In this document: one piece after another, positions 42,776-52,287 of the stretch
Position numbering within the stretch: the stretch's first letter is position 1
Layout: the number at the start of each line of letters is the position of its first letter
From: Prorocentrum cordatum
Lineage: Eukaryota; Sar; Dinophyceae; Prorocentrales; Prorocentraceae
NCBI GenBank assembly: GCA_963575745.1
Contig: CAUYUJ010003003.1
Span: 202,001 to 266,000 of the forward strand
Length of the DNA: 64,000 nt
Direction of reading: 5' to 3'
Made by a program: the position numbers and the translations under genes
The notes under the pieces: model-generated
Databases searched by the model: none
Seen by the model: only the letters and a program-made list of their open reading frames with translations
Told to the model about the DNA's origin: nothing

Positions 42776-43700
42776 TCACGTGGTGCCGCCGAGTGCGTGC
42801 CCGATCTCGTCCCTGCGAGCCCGAGCCCCACGCGACCCGAGTCCCCTCCGAAGGCCTTTTCTCGAGCCGCGACGGTGACAGCGAGGCGGTGTTCCATCCG
42901 TTCCCACTGCATGCGGGATCGATCTTCGGGGACCTCGGCGGGCGGTGGATGCCCGACCTCGATGGAGGGCGACGGTGTATAAAATCGCTGGCTGTCAGCG
43001 CGAATATATACACCGCTGCCCTCCTCTGAAGCCCAAGAACAATCTATTGGAGGGTGTCTGTGTATGTACGTGTGTGTGTGTGTTTTTGTTTCTCTCTCTC
43101 TCTCTATATATGTATGTATGTATATTCATATTATATATAAATAGATGCGTCTGTGGCGGATAGATCCACATCCCTCACCTGCCGAGGTCCGCGAAACTCG
43201 AGCCCCCAAGCGGTGGCCCGCCTCGGGACAGTGACCCGATATGGAAGCCTCACCGAGAATGGGTGGAGAGCGCCCGGGGCGGCGTGCCGGGAGAGCGGCA
43301 GCGCTGGAGGCGTGGGAACACTCGAGAACTCACGAATCTGTACGTACGCTCCCTTCTGCAAGTCCCCTGGCAAAACGATGCTCCGAGAGGGCACTTTGTG
43401 AGCTGGCCCGTGCACCGGGGGAGAACTGTAAGCGTGAGCACTGTGAGCGACTGCAGCATGGGGACTGTAGCACTGTGAGCGACTGTAGCATGGGGTCAGA
43501 ACGGCCAGACCCAGGACAGGCGAAGGTCCTTCCAGAACATGAGACCATCCGCTGGACAAACTGAAGAGCATTCGAAACTTGCCCTCCCCCAAGATGCGCA
43601 AGAGCATGCAACAAACACGAAGAACATGAGGGCACCCCCCCCGAAGCGACCTCGACCGTGTACCTCGGTCCGACCCCAGGGGAAAGCGAGGATGACTGCA
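42776..43700. other. No gene; short microsatellites
   Basis: Contains (TG)n, (TC)n and (TATG)n runs at about 43068-43142, and CTGTGAGCGACTG-AGCATGGGG twice near 43438-43495. No domain. Confidence 0.45.
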
Positions 43701-43707
43701 AAAACAT

Positions 43708-43939
43708 GCAAACCTTGACATGAAGGGAGCGGGTCCTCAGGAAAACGGGTTCAGATCCCGCGGCTTAGGTCGGGCGTGTCCTCCTACAGGATGATTTCGG
43801 ACGGAAGAACAATACCCCCGAATAAACATGACTGACAAATCGTCCCCAGACCACCATGTAGAGGGACACGCCCGACCTAAAGCAAACCTTGGCATGAAGG
43901 CAGCGGGTCCTCATCAACACGGGCCCCGGCTCCCGAGGC
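43708..43939. repeat. 57-bp direct repeat flanking element A2
   Basis: GCAAACCTTGACATGAAGGG with AGCGGGTCCTCA (43708-43764) recurs as GCAAACCTTGGCATGAAGGC with AGCGGGTCCTCA (43882-43939). Far longer than a normal TSD and diverged by ~20%. Confidence 0.7.
43765..43880. mobile_element. Family A TIR element, copy A2 (short form)
   Basis: 116 bp, TTAGGTCGGGCGTGTCCTCC at the left and GGGACACGCCCGACCTAA at the right, an almost perfect inverted pair. No 8-bp TSD; instead the 57-bp direct repeat flanks it. Confidence 0.85.
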
Positions 43940-43984
43940 CCAGGGAGGGACAATCTACCCCTGGAGACCGAGCACGAAGAGAAA

Positions 43985-44065
43985 CACCTAGAGGGGCCCA
44001 GGGACACACAAAGGAACACACACACAGCCCAGGACCCCGAATACTCTTCAATCGCTTCTCGAACT
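43985..44065 (+). repeat. Dispersed repeat K fragment (K2)
   Basis: Starts GAGGGGCCCAGGGACACACA and later has TCGTCTTCCCCACCACTTCCC, matching K3 and K4 in order. The A/T-rich middle is diverged. Confidence 0.5.
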
Positions 44066-44280
44066 TCGTCTTCCCCACCACTTCCCTAATGATGTTCCAA
44101 CCAACTTCAGCCTTGATTGTCAAAAGGTAATCTCGTGCCCCAAGAAAGTACCGAGACTCACGGGTTTTCACTCGTCGGGCCCTGGGAGGCGATACTCGTT
44201 CGACACTGCTCCGATACATCTCTGGGTGCTCAAAATAATTTCAGGGATGCGGCCCTTCGGTACGATGGGCACAGCATCAC

Positions 44281-44513
44281 TAGAGGCCTCCTAGATGGGG
44301 TCGGAGTAGATGGGGTCGGAAGATCGCGCCACATCGCTGATACATCGGCGATGCATCGGCGATGCACCGGCGATGCATCGTCGACATGGATGGTGCATCG
44401 GCGACGTCCGCGTGGAGAAATTGGGCTCCGCATCAAGCGGCATCGGCGACGCATCGGCGATACGGCGCGATCCTCCGACCCCATCTACTCGGACCCTATC
44501 TAAGAGGCCTAGA
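44281..44513. mobile_element. Family H element, copy H3 (complete)
   Basis: Long inverted ends: GAGGCCTCCTAGATGGGG, TCGGAGTAGATGGGGTCGGA on the left; TCCGACCCCATCTACTCGGA, CCCTATCTAAGAGGCCT on the right. The core is made of GCATCGGCGATGCATCGGCG repeats. ATCAC occurs on both sides (44276-44280, 44514-44518), a candidate 5-bp TSD. Confidence 0.8.
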
Positions 44514-44592
44514 ATCACACTTCCCATATGTTCAATGTTTTCCGGGAGATCCACGACTCTTTGTGTCTTTGTGATGTTGCCCCCTCCTGAAC

Positions 44593-44757
44593 ATCGGGAG
44601 CGGCCCAGAAGGTGGTGTCCGAGAGGGGGGGGGTGCAACTCATGACCGGCGGCACGTGCGCAGCCCGGCGGGGGGGCCAGGGACGCAATGAAATCAGAAG
44701 AGGCGCCATGAGATCTGGGAAATACCATGCCCCCCGCCATGATATCCCCCCCCCTAG
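44593..44757. repeat. Dispersed repeat L, copy L2
   Basis: Second copy of the block at 2179-2352. Element A3 starts at its right edge. Confidence 0.75.
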
Positions 44758-44759
44758 CC

Positions 44760-44999
44760 TTACGTCGGGCGTGTCCCCCTACTGGGGGATTTTCGACGAA
44801 AATAAGAAATACCTCAAAAATACCCCAAGAAGGTCAAAAACAATACTGAAAAAAATGCCCCCATATTATTATTATTATCATTTACACATACATACATACA
44901 TACATACATACATACATACATACACGCATGCATGCATACATACATACATACATACATACATACAGTTATTCTTATTATTGTTATTATTATTAGTAGTAG

Positions 45000-45064
<65 letters not shown>

Positions 45065-45214
45065 TTGTTACTATTATTAGTAGTATTATTAGTAGTATTA
45101 TTATTAGTAGTATTAGTATGTTTATCATCACTATTATTATTATTATTAATATATATATATATATATATATATATCGTCGAACATCCCCCTGTAGGGGGAC
45201 AGGCCCAACTTTAA
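44760..45214. mobile_element. Family A TIR element, copy A3, swollen by internal microsatellites
   Basis: Ends TTACGTCGGGCGTGTCCCCC and GGGGGACAGGCCCAACTTTAA are bounded by a perfect 8-bp TSD CCCTAGCC (44752-44759, 45215-45222). The interior begins like other A copies (CGACGAAAATAAGAAATACC) but then holds (CATA)n at 44887-44963, (TAG)n at about 44991-45120 and (AT)n at 45149-45173, making it ~290 bp longer than its relatives. Confidence 0.9.
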
Positions 45215-45369
45215 CCCTAGCCCCCCCCCCCCCCCTCCTTGCCGCCCCCGAGCACACGAACCCCAGGACACGTCTCCCTCCTCACACGGTCGGCTTCCGG
45301 GTCGTGGCACGCCCGGGTCTCCCGCGGCCGCTCGGGCCGATCTCCAGGCGCCCCGGCATCACGCTCCTC

Positions 45370-45720
45370 CTCCTCCTCCTCCGCCTCCTCCTCCTCCTCC
45401 TCATCCTCCTTCTCTCCTCCTCCCCCTCCCTCCTCTCCTCCCTCCTCCCTCTTCCCTCCTCCCTCCTCCCTCCTCCCCTCCTCCCTCCTCCCTCCTCCGT
45501 CCTCCCTCCTCCTCCTCCTCCTCCTCCTCCTCCTCCTCCTCCTCCTCCTCCTCCTCCTCCTCCTCCTCCTCCTCCTCCTCCCCCTCACTCCTCTCCCTCT
45601 CCTCTCCTCTCCTCCCTCCTCCTCCTCTCCTCCTCCTCCCTCCTCCTCCTCCTCCTCCTCCTCCTCCCTCCTCCTCCTCCTCCTCCTCCTCCCCCACCTC
45701 TGTTTCCTCCTCCTCCTCCT
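45370..45720. repeat. (TCC)n tract
   Basis: About 350 bp of TCC/CTCC. Poly-Ser, poly-Leu, poly-Pro and Glu/Arg frames in this stretch are artefacts. Confidence 0.95.
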
Positions 45721-46202
45721 CGTCCTCTACCTTCCTTCCTTCCTTCTCCTCCTACTGCCAGTGATCATCACTTTCCGCTCCGACCTCCTCCAACTCCTCT
45801 TGCCTCTCCTTGTCCTTCGCGCTTGCACGATGCGCTCGCCCGACAGGAGTACTGCTCTCCCCCGTCCCCCGAGAACGTGCTCCCGCGCGGCGCGGCTGCT
45901 GGAGCACCTTCCCGGAAGCAGGACAGCTGCCCGGGTCGCTGCGGGAACCGCCCCAGGACGTTGCTGGGGGGGGTGTCCCGTCCGCCTCACGGCGCGCTTG
46001 GTGCCCGGGCCTGCCCCGTGTCAGGGAAGCGCGCAAGGCTCGGGTGTACGGGGGCCTCGGGCTTGCCCGACGGGGGCCGGCATGAAGACGACGAGACCCA
46101 GTCCGAAACTTGACGCGGGCTCCCGCTGCAGACATCCCACGAAGACCGGACCGTCAAAGTCCTGGACGCGCCCCTTCGGCAAAGCCGAAGTGCGGCTTGC
46201 TC
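45721..46202. other. No gene; contains a word shared with 57.05 kb
   Basis: CTCCCGCTGCAGACATCCCA at about 46120 recurs at 57058-57078 inside foldback S, with TTGACG upstream and TCAAA downstream in both. Otherwise unassigned GC-rich sequence. Confidence 0.45.
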
Positions 46203-46366
46203 TCAGGTCGGGCATGTCCCCCCATACAGGCGGATTTTGGGCGAAGAATTTACAAGATACACAAAATGCCCCCACGTAGTCAAAAGATGCTAACAAAAAT
46301 CGTCCCCCGGACTATTTTTTTACTATGCTTGAGTTTTCCTCCTGTCGAGGGACGTGCCCGACTTGA
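46203..46366. mobile_element. Family A TIR element, copy A4
   Basis: TCAGGTCGGGCATGTCCCCC on the left, GAGGGACGTGCCCGACTTGA on the right. The interior shares GACTATTTTTTTACTATG with other copies. No clear TSD (GCTTGCTC against ACATACTT). Confidence 0.8.
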
Positions 46367-46403
46367 ACATACTTGAGTCTCACGCTTCCCCGACCGTGGC
46401 GAG

Positions 46404-46560
46404 TGGTTTGAGCAGGGACGACCGTCCCGGCATTCCTATAGTCCTACCACGGAATGCTCTTAGAACCCAAGAATGTTCTAAGAACAAATACGATGCTCTT
46501 AGAACATTAGCCCGATGTGATGAAACAAACAGACTCCGCCAGAAATGCTCTGCAGGAACA
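46404..46560. mobile_element. Family C element, right-truncated (C3)
   Basis: Left end GACCGTCCCGGCATTCCTATAG, then TGTTCTAAGAACA and AAGCCCGATGTG-like blocks. It loses similarity after GCCAGAAATGCTCT, so the right terminus is missing. Confidence 0.7.
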
Positions 46561-46674
46561 ACAAAAACGGCGGCGAGCACGACCCCGGCCGCAGGCCCCA
46601 TCTTCTGGCGCCGAGCCTTCCCCCGATCCGGCCGCGCCGCTGGCCTGCCCGCCTCCGCGTCACCTGGCGCGGGG

Positions 46675-46790
46675 GAGGGAGGAGGAGGGAGAGCGAAGGG
46701 GAGGAGGAGGGAGGGGGAGGAGGGAGGAGGAGGGGGAGGGAGGAGGAGGGAGGGGGAGGGAGGGAGGAGGGAGGCGAAGAGGGCCCGGCG
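46675..46790. repeat. (GGA)n/GGGAGGAGG tract
   Basis: Purine simple repeat. Confidence 0.95.
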
Positions 46791-46874
46791 GGAGGGAGGT
46801 GCCCGCCAGGCCGTGGCCGCGAGCCAGGTGGCTGCTTTTTTTTTGTTTAGGCGCGGCCTTTTCCAGTCCAGTCC

Positions 46875-47045
46875 AGTCTCAGAAGGTCTCGCATGCTTCC
46901 CCGATTGCGGAAAAACGCCTGGCGGGGAGCTGACCAGGTCTTCAAAACTGGTGAGAGTTTAACCGATAACTCTCAGAAGGTCTCGCATGTTTCCCCGATT
47001 GCGGAAAAAACGCCTGGCGGGGAGCTGACCAGGTCTTCATGCGGA
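46875..47045 (+). repeat. 73-bp direct repeat downstream of the predicted gene
   Basis: TCTCAGAAGGTCTCGCATGC, TTCCCCGATTGCGGAAAAA and GCCTGGCGGGGAGCTGACCA occur at 46875 and again at 46971, separated by ~25 bp. The pair lies in the presumed 3' flank of the minus-strand gene at 47093. Confidence 0.85.
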
Positions 47046-47092
47046 AGGAGGAGCGGCTCACTTCGGAGGCCCGCCCTCGGTCCGAAGGCCGG

Positions 47093-47494
47093 TCACGAGC
47101 ACATGCATCTCGGACGAGGCACAAACAACATTTCCCCTCTGTATAAAGTTGTCACCCTGCACCAGCACTCGTTGTTTTTGCACTGGAAACGTGCAGGTTT
47201 TTTTAGCACGCCGTAAGGCAAATCCGTGTAGTCTGTCTCCTCACATGCTTGGGCGCATCCTCTCCCTGGGCACACATCGAGTCTGGCGAGCAGCGACGTC
47301 GGCGCGGTGTGAACCGCCGTCTGAGTAACCGCCGCCCTCTCGGGCCCAGCCTTGGGCTTCTTCAGCTGCACGAGCGCGGCGTGTTCGCTCTCGCCCGTGG
47401 CCTCGCACGCCTCGGCCAGGGGCTCGTCGGAGGTCGCTCCCCGACTCAGGAAGATGAGCAGCGGAACCACGGCGGCGACCCTTGTGAACGGCAT
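47093..47494 (-). CDS. Predicted small secreted Cys-rich protein
   Basis: 133 codons from the ATG at 47494 to the TGA at 47093-47095. The frame stays open upstream, but the first ATG gives a good signal peptide, so I chose it: MPFTRVAAVVPLLIFLSRGA (basic start, hydrophobic core, small residues before SDEP). Residues ~25-55 are Glu/Ala-rich and include ESEHAALVQLKKPK, a pattern I associate with secreted dinoflagellate proteins. The C-terminal ~60 residues hold eight Cys (VCPGRGCAQAC, FQCKNNECWC, RCMC), consistent with disulfides. Composition differs sharply from the surrounding Pro/Arg/Gly frames. No known family or catalytic motif is recognised. It may be a single-exon gene or one exon of a larger one. 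Alternative: a chance frame, which I consider less likely. Confidence 0.5.
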   Translation of the reverse strand: MPFTRVAAVVPLLIFLSRGATSDEPLAEACEATGESEHAALVQLKKPKAGPERAAVTQTAVHTAPTSLLARLDVCPGRGCAQACEETDYTDLPYGVLKKPARFQCKNNECWCRVTTLYRGEMLFVPRPRCMCS

Positions 47495-47824
47495 CGAGGC
47501 AAGCGGCGCAGCAAGCAACGCGGCGCGGCGCGATGAGCAGCGGAAGTGGCTCGAGCTTCAGCCAAAACGGCTCGAACCAAAACGGCTACGGACGAGCCAG
47601 GTGGCTGCTCTGGCGGCGCGCGGCCCGGGGAGGGCCGAGATGCGGCAGGACCGGCCCGGGCTCCCATCGTGGCGAAAGGTGGCAGGCCCTCTGGGCCGCA
47701 GCGACGGCGCGGGACTTCGCCCCTGGAGATTGCAAAGACGACGTGGCCCCCTGTGCGAAGTGGAGCGCGTGCGATCAAGTGGAGCTCGGCTTCGGGCACC
47801 TATCAGCCTGCGTCTGCGCGGACC
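47495..47824. other. 5' flank of the predicted gene; no second gene called
   Basis: A plus-strand frame (47533-47898) contains GDCKDDVAPCAKWSACDQVE and LSACVCADRARD, an interesting Cys spacing, but most of it is low-complexity and it runs into repeat P2. Confidence 0.3.
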
Positions 47825-48040
47825 GCGCGAGGGACGTCGAGTCGAGTCGAGCGGTCCGAGCGGCGACCGCAGCGACTCGTGTAGGCGGAACTCGGTAGCC
47901 GAGTCGGGAGAGGTCGGGTCGGCGGGATTCGGCAGGCCGCTAGGGCCTCGATGGAGAGGCCGAGATCCAGATCGGAATCCGGGGTCGAATCGACACGAAT
48001 CGAAGTCGAGCAAGATTGAATCAAGTCGAGTCGGGCAAGA
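47825..48040. repeat. Dispersed repeat P, copy P2
   Basis: GTCGAGTCGAG-rich start, GTAGCCGAGTCGGGAGA, GGTCGGGTCGGCGGGATTCG, GGCCTCGATGGAGA and GAATCGACACGAATCG, collinear with P1 (29905-30115). Confidence 0.7.
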
Positions 48041-48175
48041 GCAAGGACATCTCAGCGACCATACAACGACGTGAGCCACGCGTGGGCGTCTGACGAGACC
48101 TCCACGACAGCCCGCGTAACAACGCGTGTGCAACATGCACGCGACAGGGTGCGGCCAGGGCCCTGACTTGGCCAG

Positions 48176-48375
48176 AGGCCTCCCAGATGGGGTCGGAGCG
48201 GATAGGGTCCGAAGATCGAGCTGCATCGGCGATGCATCGGCGATGCACTGGCGACGGCGGCGATGCATCGGCGGCGCCGGCCTGGAGAGAATCGGGCGCC
48301 TCGAACCGCATCGCCAGTGCACTGGGATGCAGCACGATCCTCCGACCTTCCTCTGGTCGGACCCCACCTGGGCGA
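48176..48375. mobile_element. Family H element, copy H4
   Basis: GAGGCCTCCCAGATGGGGTC on the left, GCGATGCATCGGCGATGCAC core words, and ACGATCCTCCGACC, TCGGACCCCACCTGGG on the right. The right terminal AGGCCT is lost. Confidence 0.75.
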
Positions 48376-48817
48376 CGAAAAAGAGCGGGCCTCACCAGAT
48401 AGTACATAGCGGCCTGGCGTTGTGGCAGCTCACGTGGGCCGCCGGCGCGGCGCGCTGCACTGGAACTGGAAGCGAGGGCGCTGACATGCGACCGTATACG
48501 CGAGCAACGTACGCGACAATGTCGGCGCAGTCGGCCCCGCTTTTCCTTCCGCCGCACACCTGCTCCGACCCCACCAGGGAGACCCAGAGGCCTGTTTCCT
48601 CCCGTGGCCCCTCGCGGGGCCCGGACCTCCCCCCGTGCCGTGGCACGGCAGCACAGCGCGACGGGACGCGTGCGCATGTCTGTGTGCGCGTGTGTACCAG
48701 CCTCGGTCTTGTCCCCGCTGCTCAGATCGACAGGCCCATCTGCGACGACAGTCTCGGGGATGCGCCCACAGAAGCTGAGGGAATCCTTGGGAACGGCATC
48801 GGGATCACGCGATGCCA
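48376..48817. other. No gene recognised
   Basis: Non-repetitive spacer between H4 and A5; frames on both strands without domains. Confidence 0.35.
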
Positions 48818-48826
48818 ATGCTAGGG

Positions 48827-48993
48827 TTAGGTGGGGCCTGTCCCCTACAGGGGGATTGTGGAGGAAAAAGATAAACAAAAAGTCAAACATAACTCCAAAT
48901 GGTCAAACATGGAGAAAAAATTGTACCCAGACTAGTCTTCTACTATTTTAGAATATTCCTCCTGTAGAGGGACATCGGACAGGCCCGACCTCA
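48827..48993. mobile_element. Family A TIR element, copy A5
   Basis: TTAGGTGGGGCCTGTCCCCT on the left, GACAGGCCCGACCTCA on the right, with a 5-bp ATCGG insertion in the right arm. Perfect 8-bp TSD TGCTAGGG at 48819-48826 and 48994-49001. Confidence 0.9.
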
Positions 48994-49001
48994 TGCTAGG
49001 G

Positions 49002-49235
49002 ACATAGATCTGTTCCAGGCTGGCAACGTGTGCATGTGCGGGTGTGCGTGAACCCTCGGGGGCGCGCAAACATGGATTCACGATCCATGGATCTGGCGCG
49101 CGGTCGCCAAATCCATGGATCGGGCGAGGTGCCCTCCCCAAAATGCGGCCGGTGCCGCCTCGCTCGGCGGCGAGAATCCGCGACTCCCCATGGAAACGGG
49201 ACCCGTCGCCAATCCACGCCCCGTCATTCCATGTT
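49002..49235. other. No gene; imperfect ATCCATGG inverted words
   Basis: GATCCATGGATC and AATCCATGGATCGGG near 49080-49120 are short palindromic words. Otherwise unassigned. Confidence 0.4.
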
Positions 49236-49397
49236 TGAAGGGGCCCTGGGACACACATCAATAAATACACACAAATAAAATGATTCCCCATATTTTCCTA
49301 TATTTTCTGGGTTTTTGTCTTCCCCCCCACTTCCCATATTTTCCCATATTTTCCTGGGGGTCGAAGATTCAATGTGTCTGTGTTTGGTTTCCCTCCT
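49236..49397 (+). repeat. Dispersed repeat K, copy K3
   Basis: GAAGGGGCCCTGGGACACAC, an AT-rich middle with CCCCATATTTTCC, GTCTTCCCCCCCACTTCCCA, GTCGAAGATTCAATGTGTCT, ending TTCCCTCCTGA. Collinear with K4 and with the core of foldback G. No TIRs. Confidence 0.7.
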
Positions 49398-49608
49398 GAA
49401 TGTTTGCGATCGCCCGCGTGAACCCTGGTCGATCCCCTGTGGGCGGCGGCTCCCGGATGCCCCCCCGCCGCAGCATGGCGGACCCGGCCGCGCGCTCGCT
49501 CTCCCGCTCGACTGCCTACACGCCGCGCCGCCGCGCGGGTGGCCGCGAGAGGTACTGCACAACGTGCGTCGGTGCGTGGCAAAGTGCGGCCTCGGGGAGC
49601 TCAACTAT

Positions 49609-49705
49609 AGAGGCCTCCCAGACAGGGTCCGAGTAGACGGGGTCGAAGGATCGCGCTGCATCGCCAAGGCACCGGCGATGCATCTGCGATGCATCGGCGA
49701 CGTCG
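49609..49705. mobile_element. Family H element, right-truncated (H5)
   Basis: GAGGCCTCCCAGACAGGGTC, GAGTAGACGGGGTCGAAGGA, then CATCGCC and GCATCGGCGACG words; no right arm. Confidence 0.65.
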
Positions 49706-49754
49706 GCGTCGTCTCTCGGACAGGCGCGTTCCACTACTCGCACATCAACTACTC

Positions 49755-49867
49755 AAGGGGAACACAAAGTGACATAAACATTAAAACTCGGAGGGGCCCC
49801 AGCGCCGATCCAAGAAATCCGCGCGGACCTTTGAGTTTTTATGTTTATGTCTCTTTTTGTTCCCCTA
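49755..49867. mobile_element. Family B TIR element, copy B4 (internally deleted)
   Basis: 113 bp. Left AAGGGGAACACAAAGTGACA; right TGTTTATGTCTCTTTTTGTT then CCCCTA. About half of the left arm and the core are deleted. Perfect 5-bp TSD TACTC at 49750-49754 and 49868-49872. Confidence 0.9.
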
Positions 49868-50064
49868 TACTCGCAAATGGCCTGGATTCCCCGCGGGACA
49901 TCCACCATAAAATGACATCAGAACAGACATGTGCTTTTTTCGGACGTCTGCGGGTGGGCACTTTGCGAGCAGTGGAGCGCGCTCGGCGAAGCTCTCTCTG
50001 GCCCACAGGGTCATCGAACAACGACTCGGGACGAAACGCCGCGGTGCCGGGGAAGTGGTTCATG

Positions 50065-50226
50065 TTAAGTCGGGCGTGTCACCCTACAGGGGGATGTGTG
50101 ACGAACAAGAAAAAATACGCAACAACAAAACTCCACAATTACAGAAAAATACTAAAAAAATAGTCCACAGACTTTTTTGGGACTATGTTTGAATATTCCT
50201 CCTGTAGAGGGACGACCCCGACTTAA
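50065..50226. mobile_element. Family A TIR element, copy A6
   Basis: TTAAGTCGGGCGTGTCACCC and ...GGGACGACCCCGACTTAA. Flanks GGTTCATG (50057-50064) and GGTTAATG (50227-50234) form an 8-bp TSD with one mismatch. It directly abuts family B copy B5. Confidence 0.88.
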
Positions 50227-50228
50227 GG

Positions 50229-50412
50229 TTAATGCGCCGAGAAATTGGCAGAAACGTACAGACTCGGAGGTCCGCGCGGACTTCCTGGATCCGTGCTGGA
50301 CCCCCTTCCCTGGCGCACGGAGACCGCCAAGGGCGGCGCCGGAGGCGCCGCCAGGAGGCCCCAGCGCCGTTCCAAGAAATCCGCACGGACCTCCGATCCG
50401 CGGCGAGAAAAT
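50229..50412. mobile_element. Family B element, copy B5 (worn ends)
   Basis: Inner arms GACTCGGAGGTCCGCGCGG and CCGCACGGACCTCCGA around the GGCGGCGCCGGAGGCGCCGC core are clear; the TAGGGG termini are not. Confidence 0.7.
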
Positions 50413-50839
50413 GTCGGGGATGATCTTCTGACCCGGGACGATCCAGACCCAGGTCAGCAGGAAACCAAAAACTGCAATGCAGGAAAAAAACTGCAACGCA
50501 AGTCTTCGCAAACCCGGGTCAACCAATATGCGCGGCCGCCTCGCGGCCACGAGCGGCTCGCTAACCTGGGTCAGCCAGAGGGGGTCTTCGCAGGATCCTG
50601 AAGGATCCGGTGCCCTGCTAATAGCCACGCCCGAATTCTCCTCGCCTGACCCCCTGGCATCACCCCCCTCTTGGCCGCCCCCTTCCCCCAAAGCGGGGGG
50701 CCCCGCTACTCCCCAGACCTCTCCCACCCGGAGGTGGCGACAAGGGCCTCCGAGAAGGCCAAAGGAGGGAAGGTCAGCAATATCGGTCCCTGTCCCTCGT
50801 CGGACCCCCAAGCACCACCACCCTCTTGGCCGCCCCCTC
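50413..50839. other. No gene; weak CCCGGGTC inverted words
   Basis: GACCCGGG (50430), AGACCCAGGTCAGC (50447), AACCCGGGTC (50511) and AACCTGGGTCAGCC (50562) suggest a decayed foldback related to S (56965). Otherwise unassigned. Confidence 0.4.
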
Positions 50840-51935
50840 CCCGCCCCCCTCGCCCTCCTGGCCCCTTTCGTCCTCCTCGCCCTCCCCGTCCTCCTCGTCC
50901 TACTCGCCCTCCCCGTCCTCCTCGTCCTCCTCGCGCTTCTCCTCCTCCTCGCCCTCCTCCTCCTCCTCCTCCTCCTCCTCCTCCTCCTCCTCCTCCTCCT
51001 CCTCCTCCTCCTCCTCCTCACCCTCCTCGCCCTCCCCGTCCTCCTCGCCCTCCTCCTCCTCCTCGTCCTCCTCGCCCTCCTCCTCCTCCTCCTCCTCCTC
51101 GCCCTCCTCGTCCTCCTCTTCGCCCTCCCTCCTCGCCCTCCTCCCCCTCCCCCGAAGCAGGGGCCCGCCCTCGCCTCCCGCCCACGAGTTGCCCCGCGGG
51201 GCCGCCGCACGGCCGCGGGGCGCCGGCCCAGCGGGGCGCGCAGGCGCCGGCCCAGCGGGGCGCGGGCGCGGACCTCGGCGTCCTCCTCCTCCTCCTCCTC
51301 CTCCTCCTCCTCCTTCTCCAACCCTCCGCTCTCCTCCCTCCTCCTCCTCCCCTCCCTCCTCCTCCGCCCTCCTCCGCCCTGCCTCCTCCGCGCCTCCGCC
51401 TCGCTCCGCGCCCCTCCTCCTCCGCCCCTCCTCCTCTGCCTCCTTCCTCCTCCTCCGCCCTCCTCCTCCTCCTCCTCCTCATGACCGCCGCCCTCCGTCC
51501 TCCGCCCTCCTCCTCCTCCTCCTCCGCCCTCCCCCCTCCTCCTCCTCCTCCTGCTCCTCCTCCACGCCTCCCTCCTCCTCCTCCTCCTCCTCCGCCTCAC
51601 CTCCTCCTCCTCCTCCTCCTCCTCGCCTCCCTCCCTCCCTCCCTCCCTCCCTCCTCCCTCCCTCCCTCCCTCCCTCCCTCCCTCCCTCTCCTCCCTCCCT
51701 CCCTCCCTCCCCTCACCTCCCTCCCTCCACTCCCTCCCTCCCTCTCCTCCCTCCCTCCCTCCCTCCCTCCCTCCCTCCCTCCCTCCTCCTCCCTCCCTAC
51801 CCTCCTCCCTCCCTCCTCCCTCCCTCCTCCTCCTCCTCTCCTCCTGCCTCCTCCTCCTCCTCCTCCTCCTCCTCCTTCCTCCTCCGCCTCCTCCTCCTCC
51901 TCCTCCTCCTCCTCCTGGGCGCGGAGAGGAGCTCC
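50840..51935. repeat. 1.1-kb pyrimidine tract (TCC/CTCC/CCCT)
   Basis: Almost continuous TCC and TCCC on the plus strand, interrupted by a GC-rich ~120-bp island at about 51150-51270. All long frames here, including an 855-codon minus frame (50152-52719) and a 556-codon plus frame (50671-52341), are repeat translations. Confidence 0.95.
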
Positions 51936-52111
51936 CCGAGTGCCCTCGGGGTGTGCGGCCTCGAGGTTCGGAGATTTCTCGAGGCGCGAGGACTCCGAGG
52001 TGTCGGAGGCCTCGAGGCTCGAGGCTCTGGCCGCGCTCTGGCTCGTCCCGGGGCGCCTTCGTGGGCACGGCGGGATCCTGCCCGAAGCTCCGGGCAGCAC
52101 GAGGGGCACAA

Positions 52112-52175
52112 ACATATACACCACAACCACCTCCACCACCACCACCACCACCACCACCACCACCACCACCACCAC

Positions 52176-52208
<33 letters not shown>

Positions 52209-52287
52209 CCCCTCCCTCTCCCATGAAGGAGGAGAGGACGAGGAGGGTAGAGGAGGGAGGAGGAATCGACGTGGTGGTGGTGTATAT
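52112..52287. repeat. Hairpin flanking a (CAC)n/(CTCACC)n array
   Basis: ATATACACCACAACCACC on the left and GGTGGTGGTGTATAT on the right enclose CAC and CCTCAC repeats plus a GGA stretch. Compare the hairpin at 42227-42381, with the same design and a CAC stem. Confidence 0.65.
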
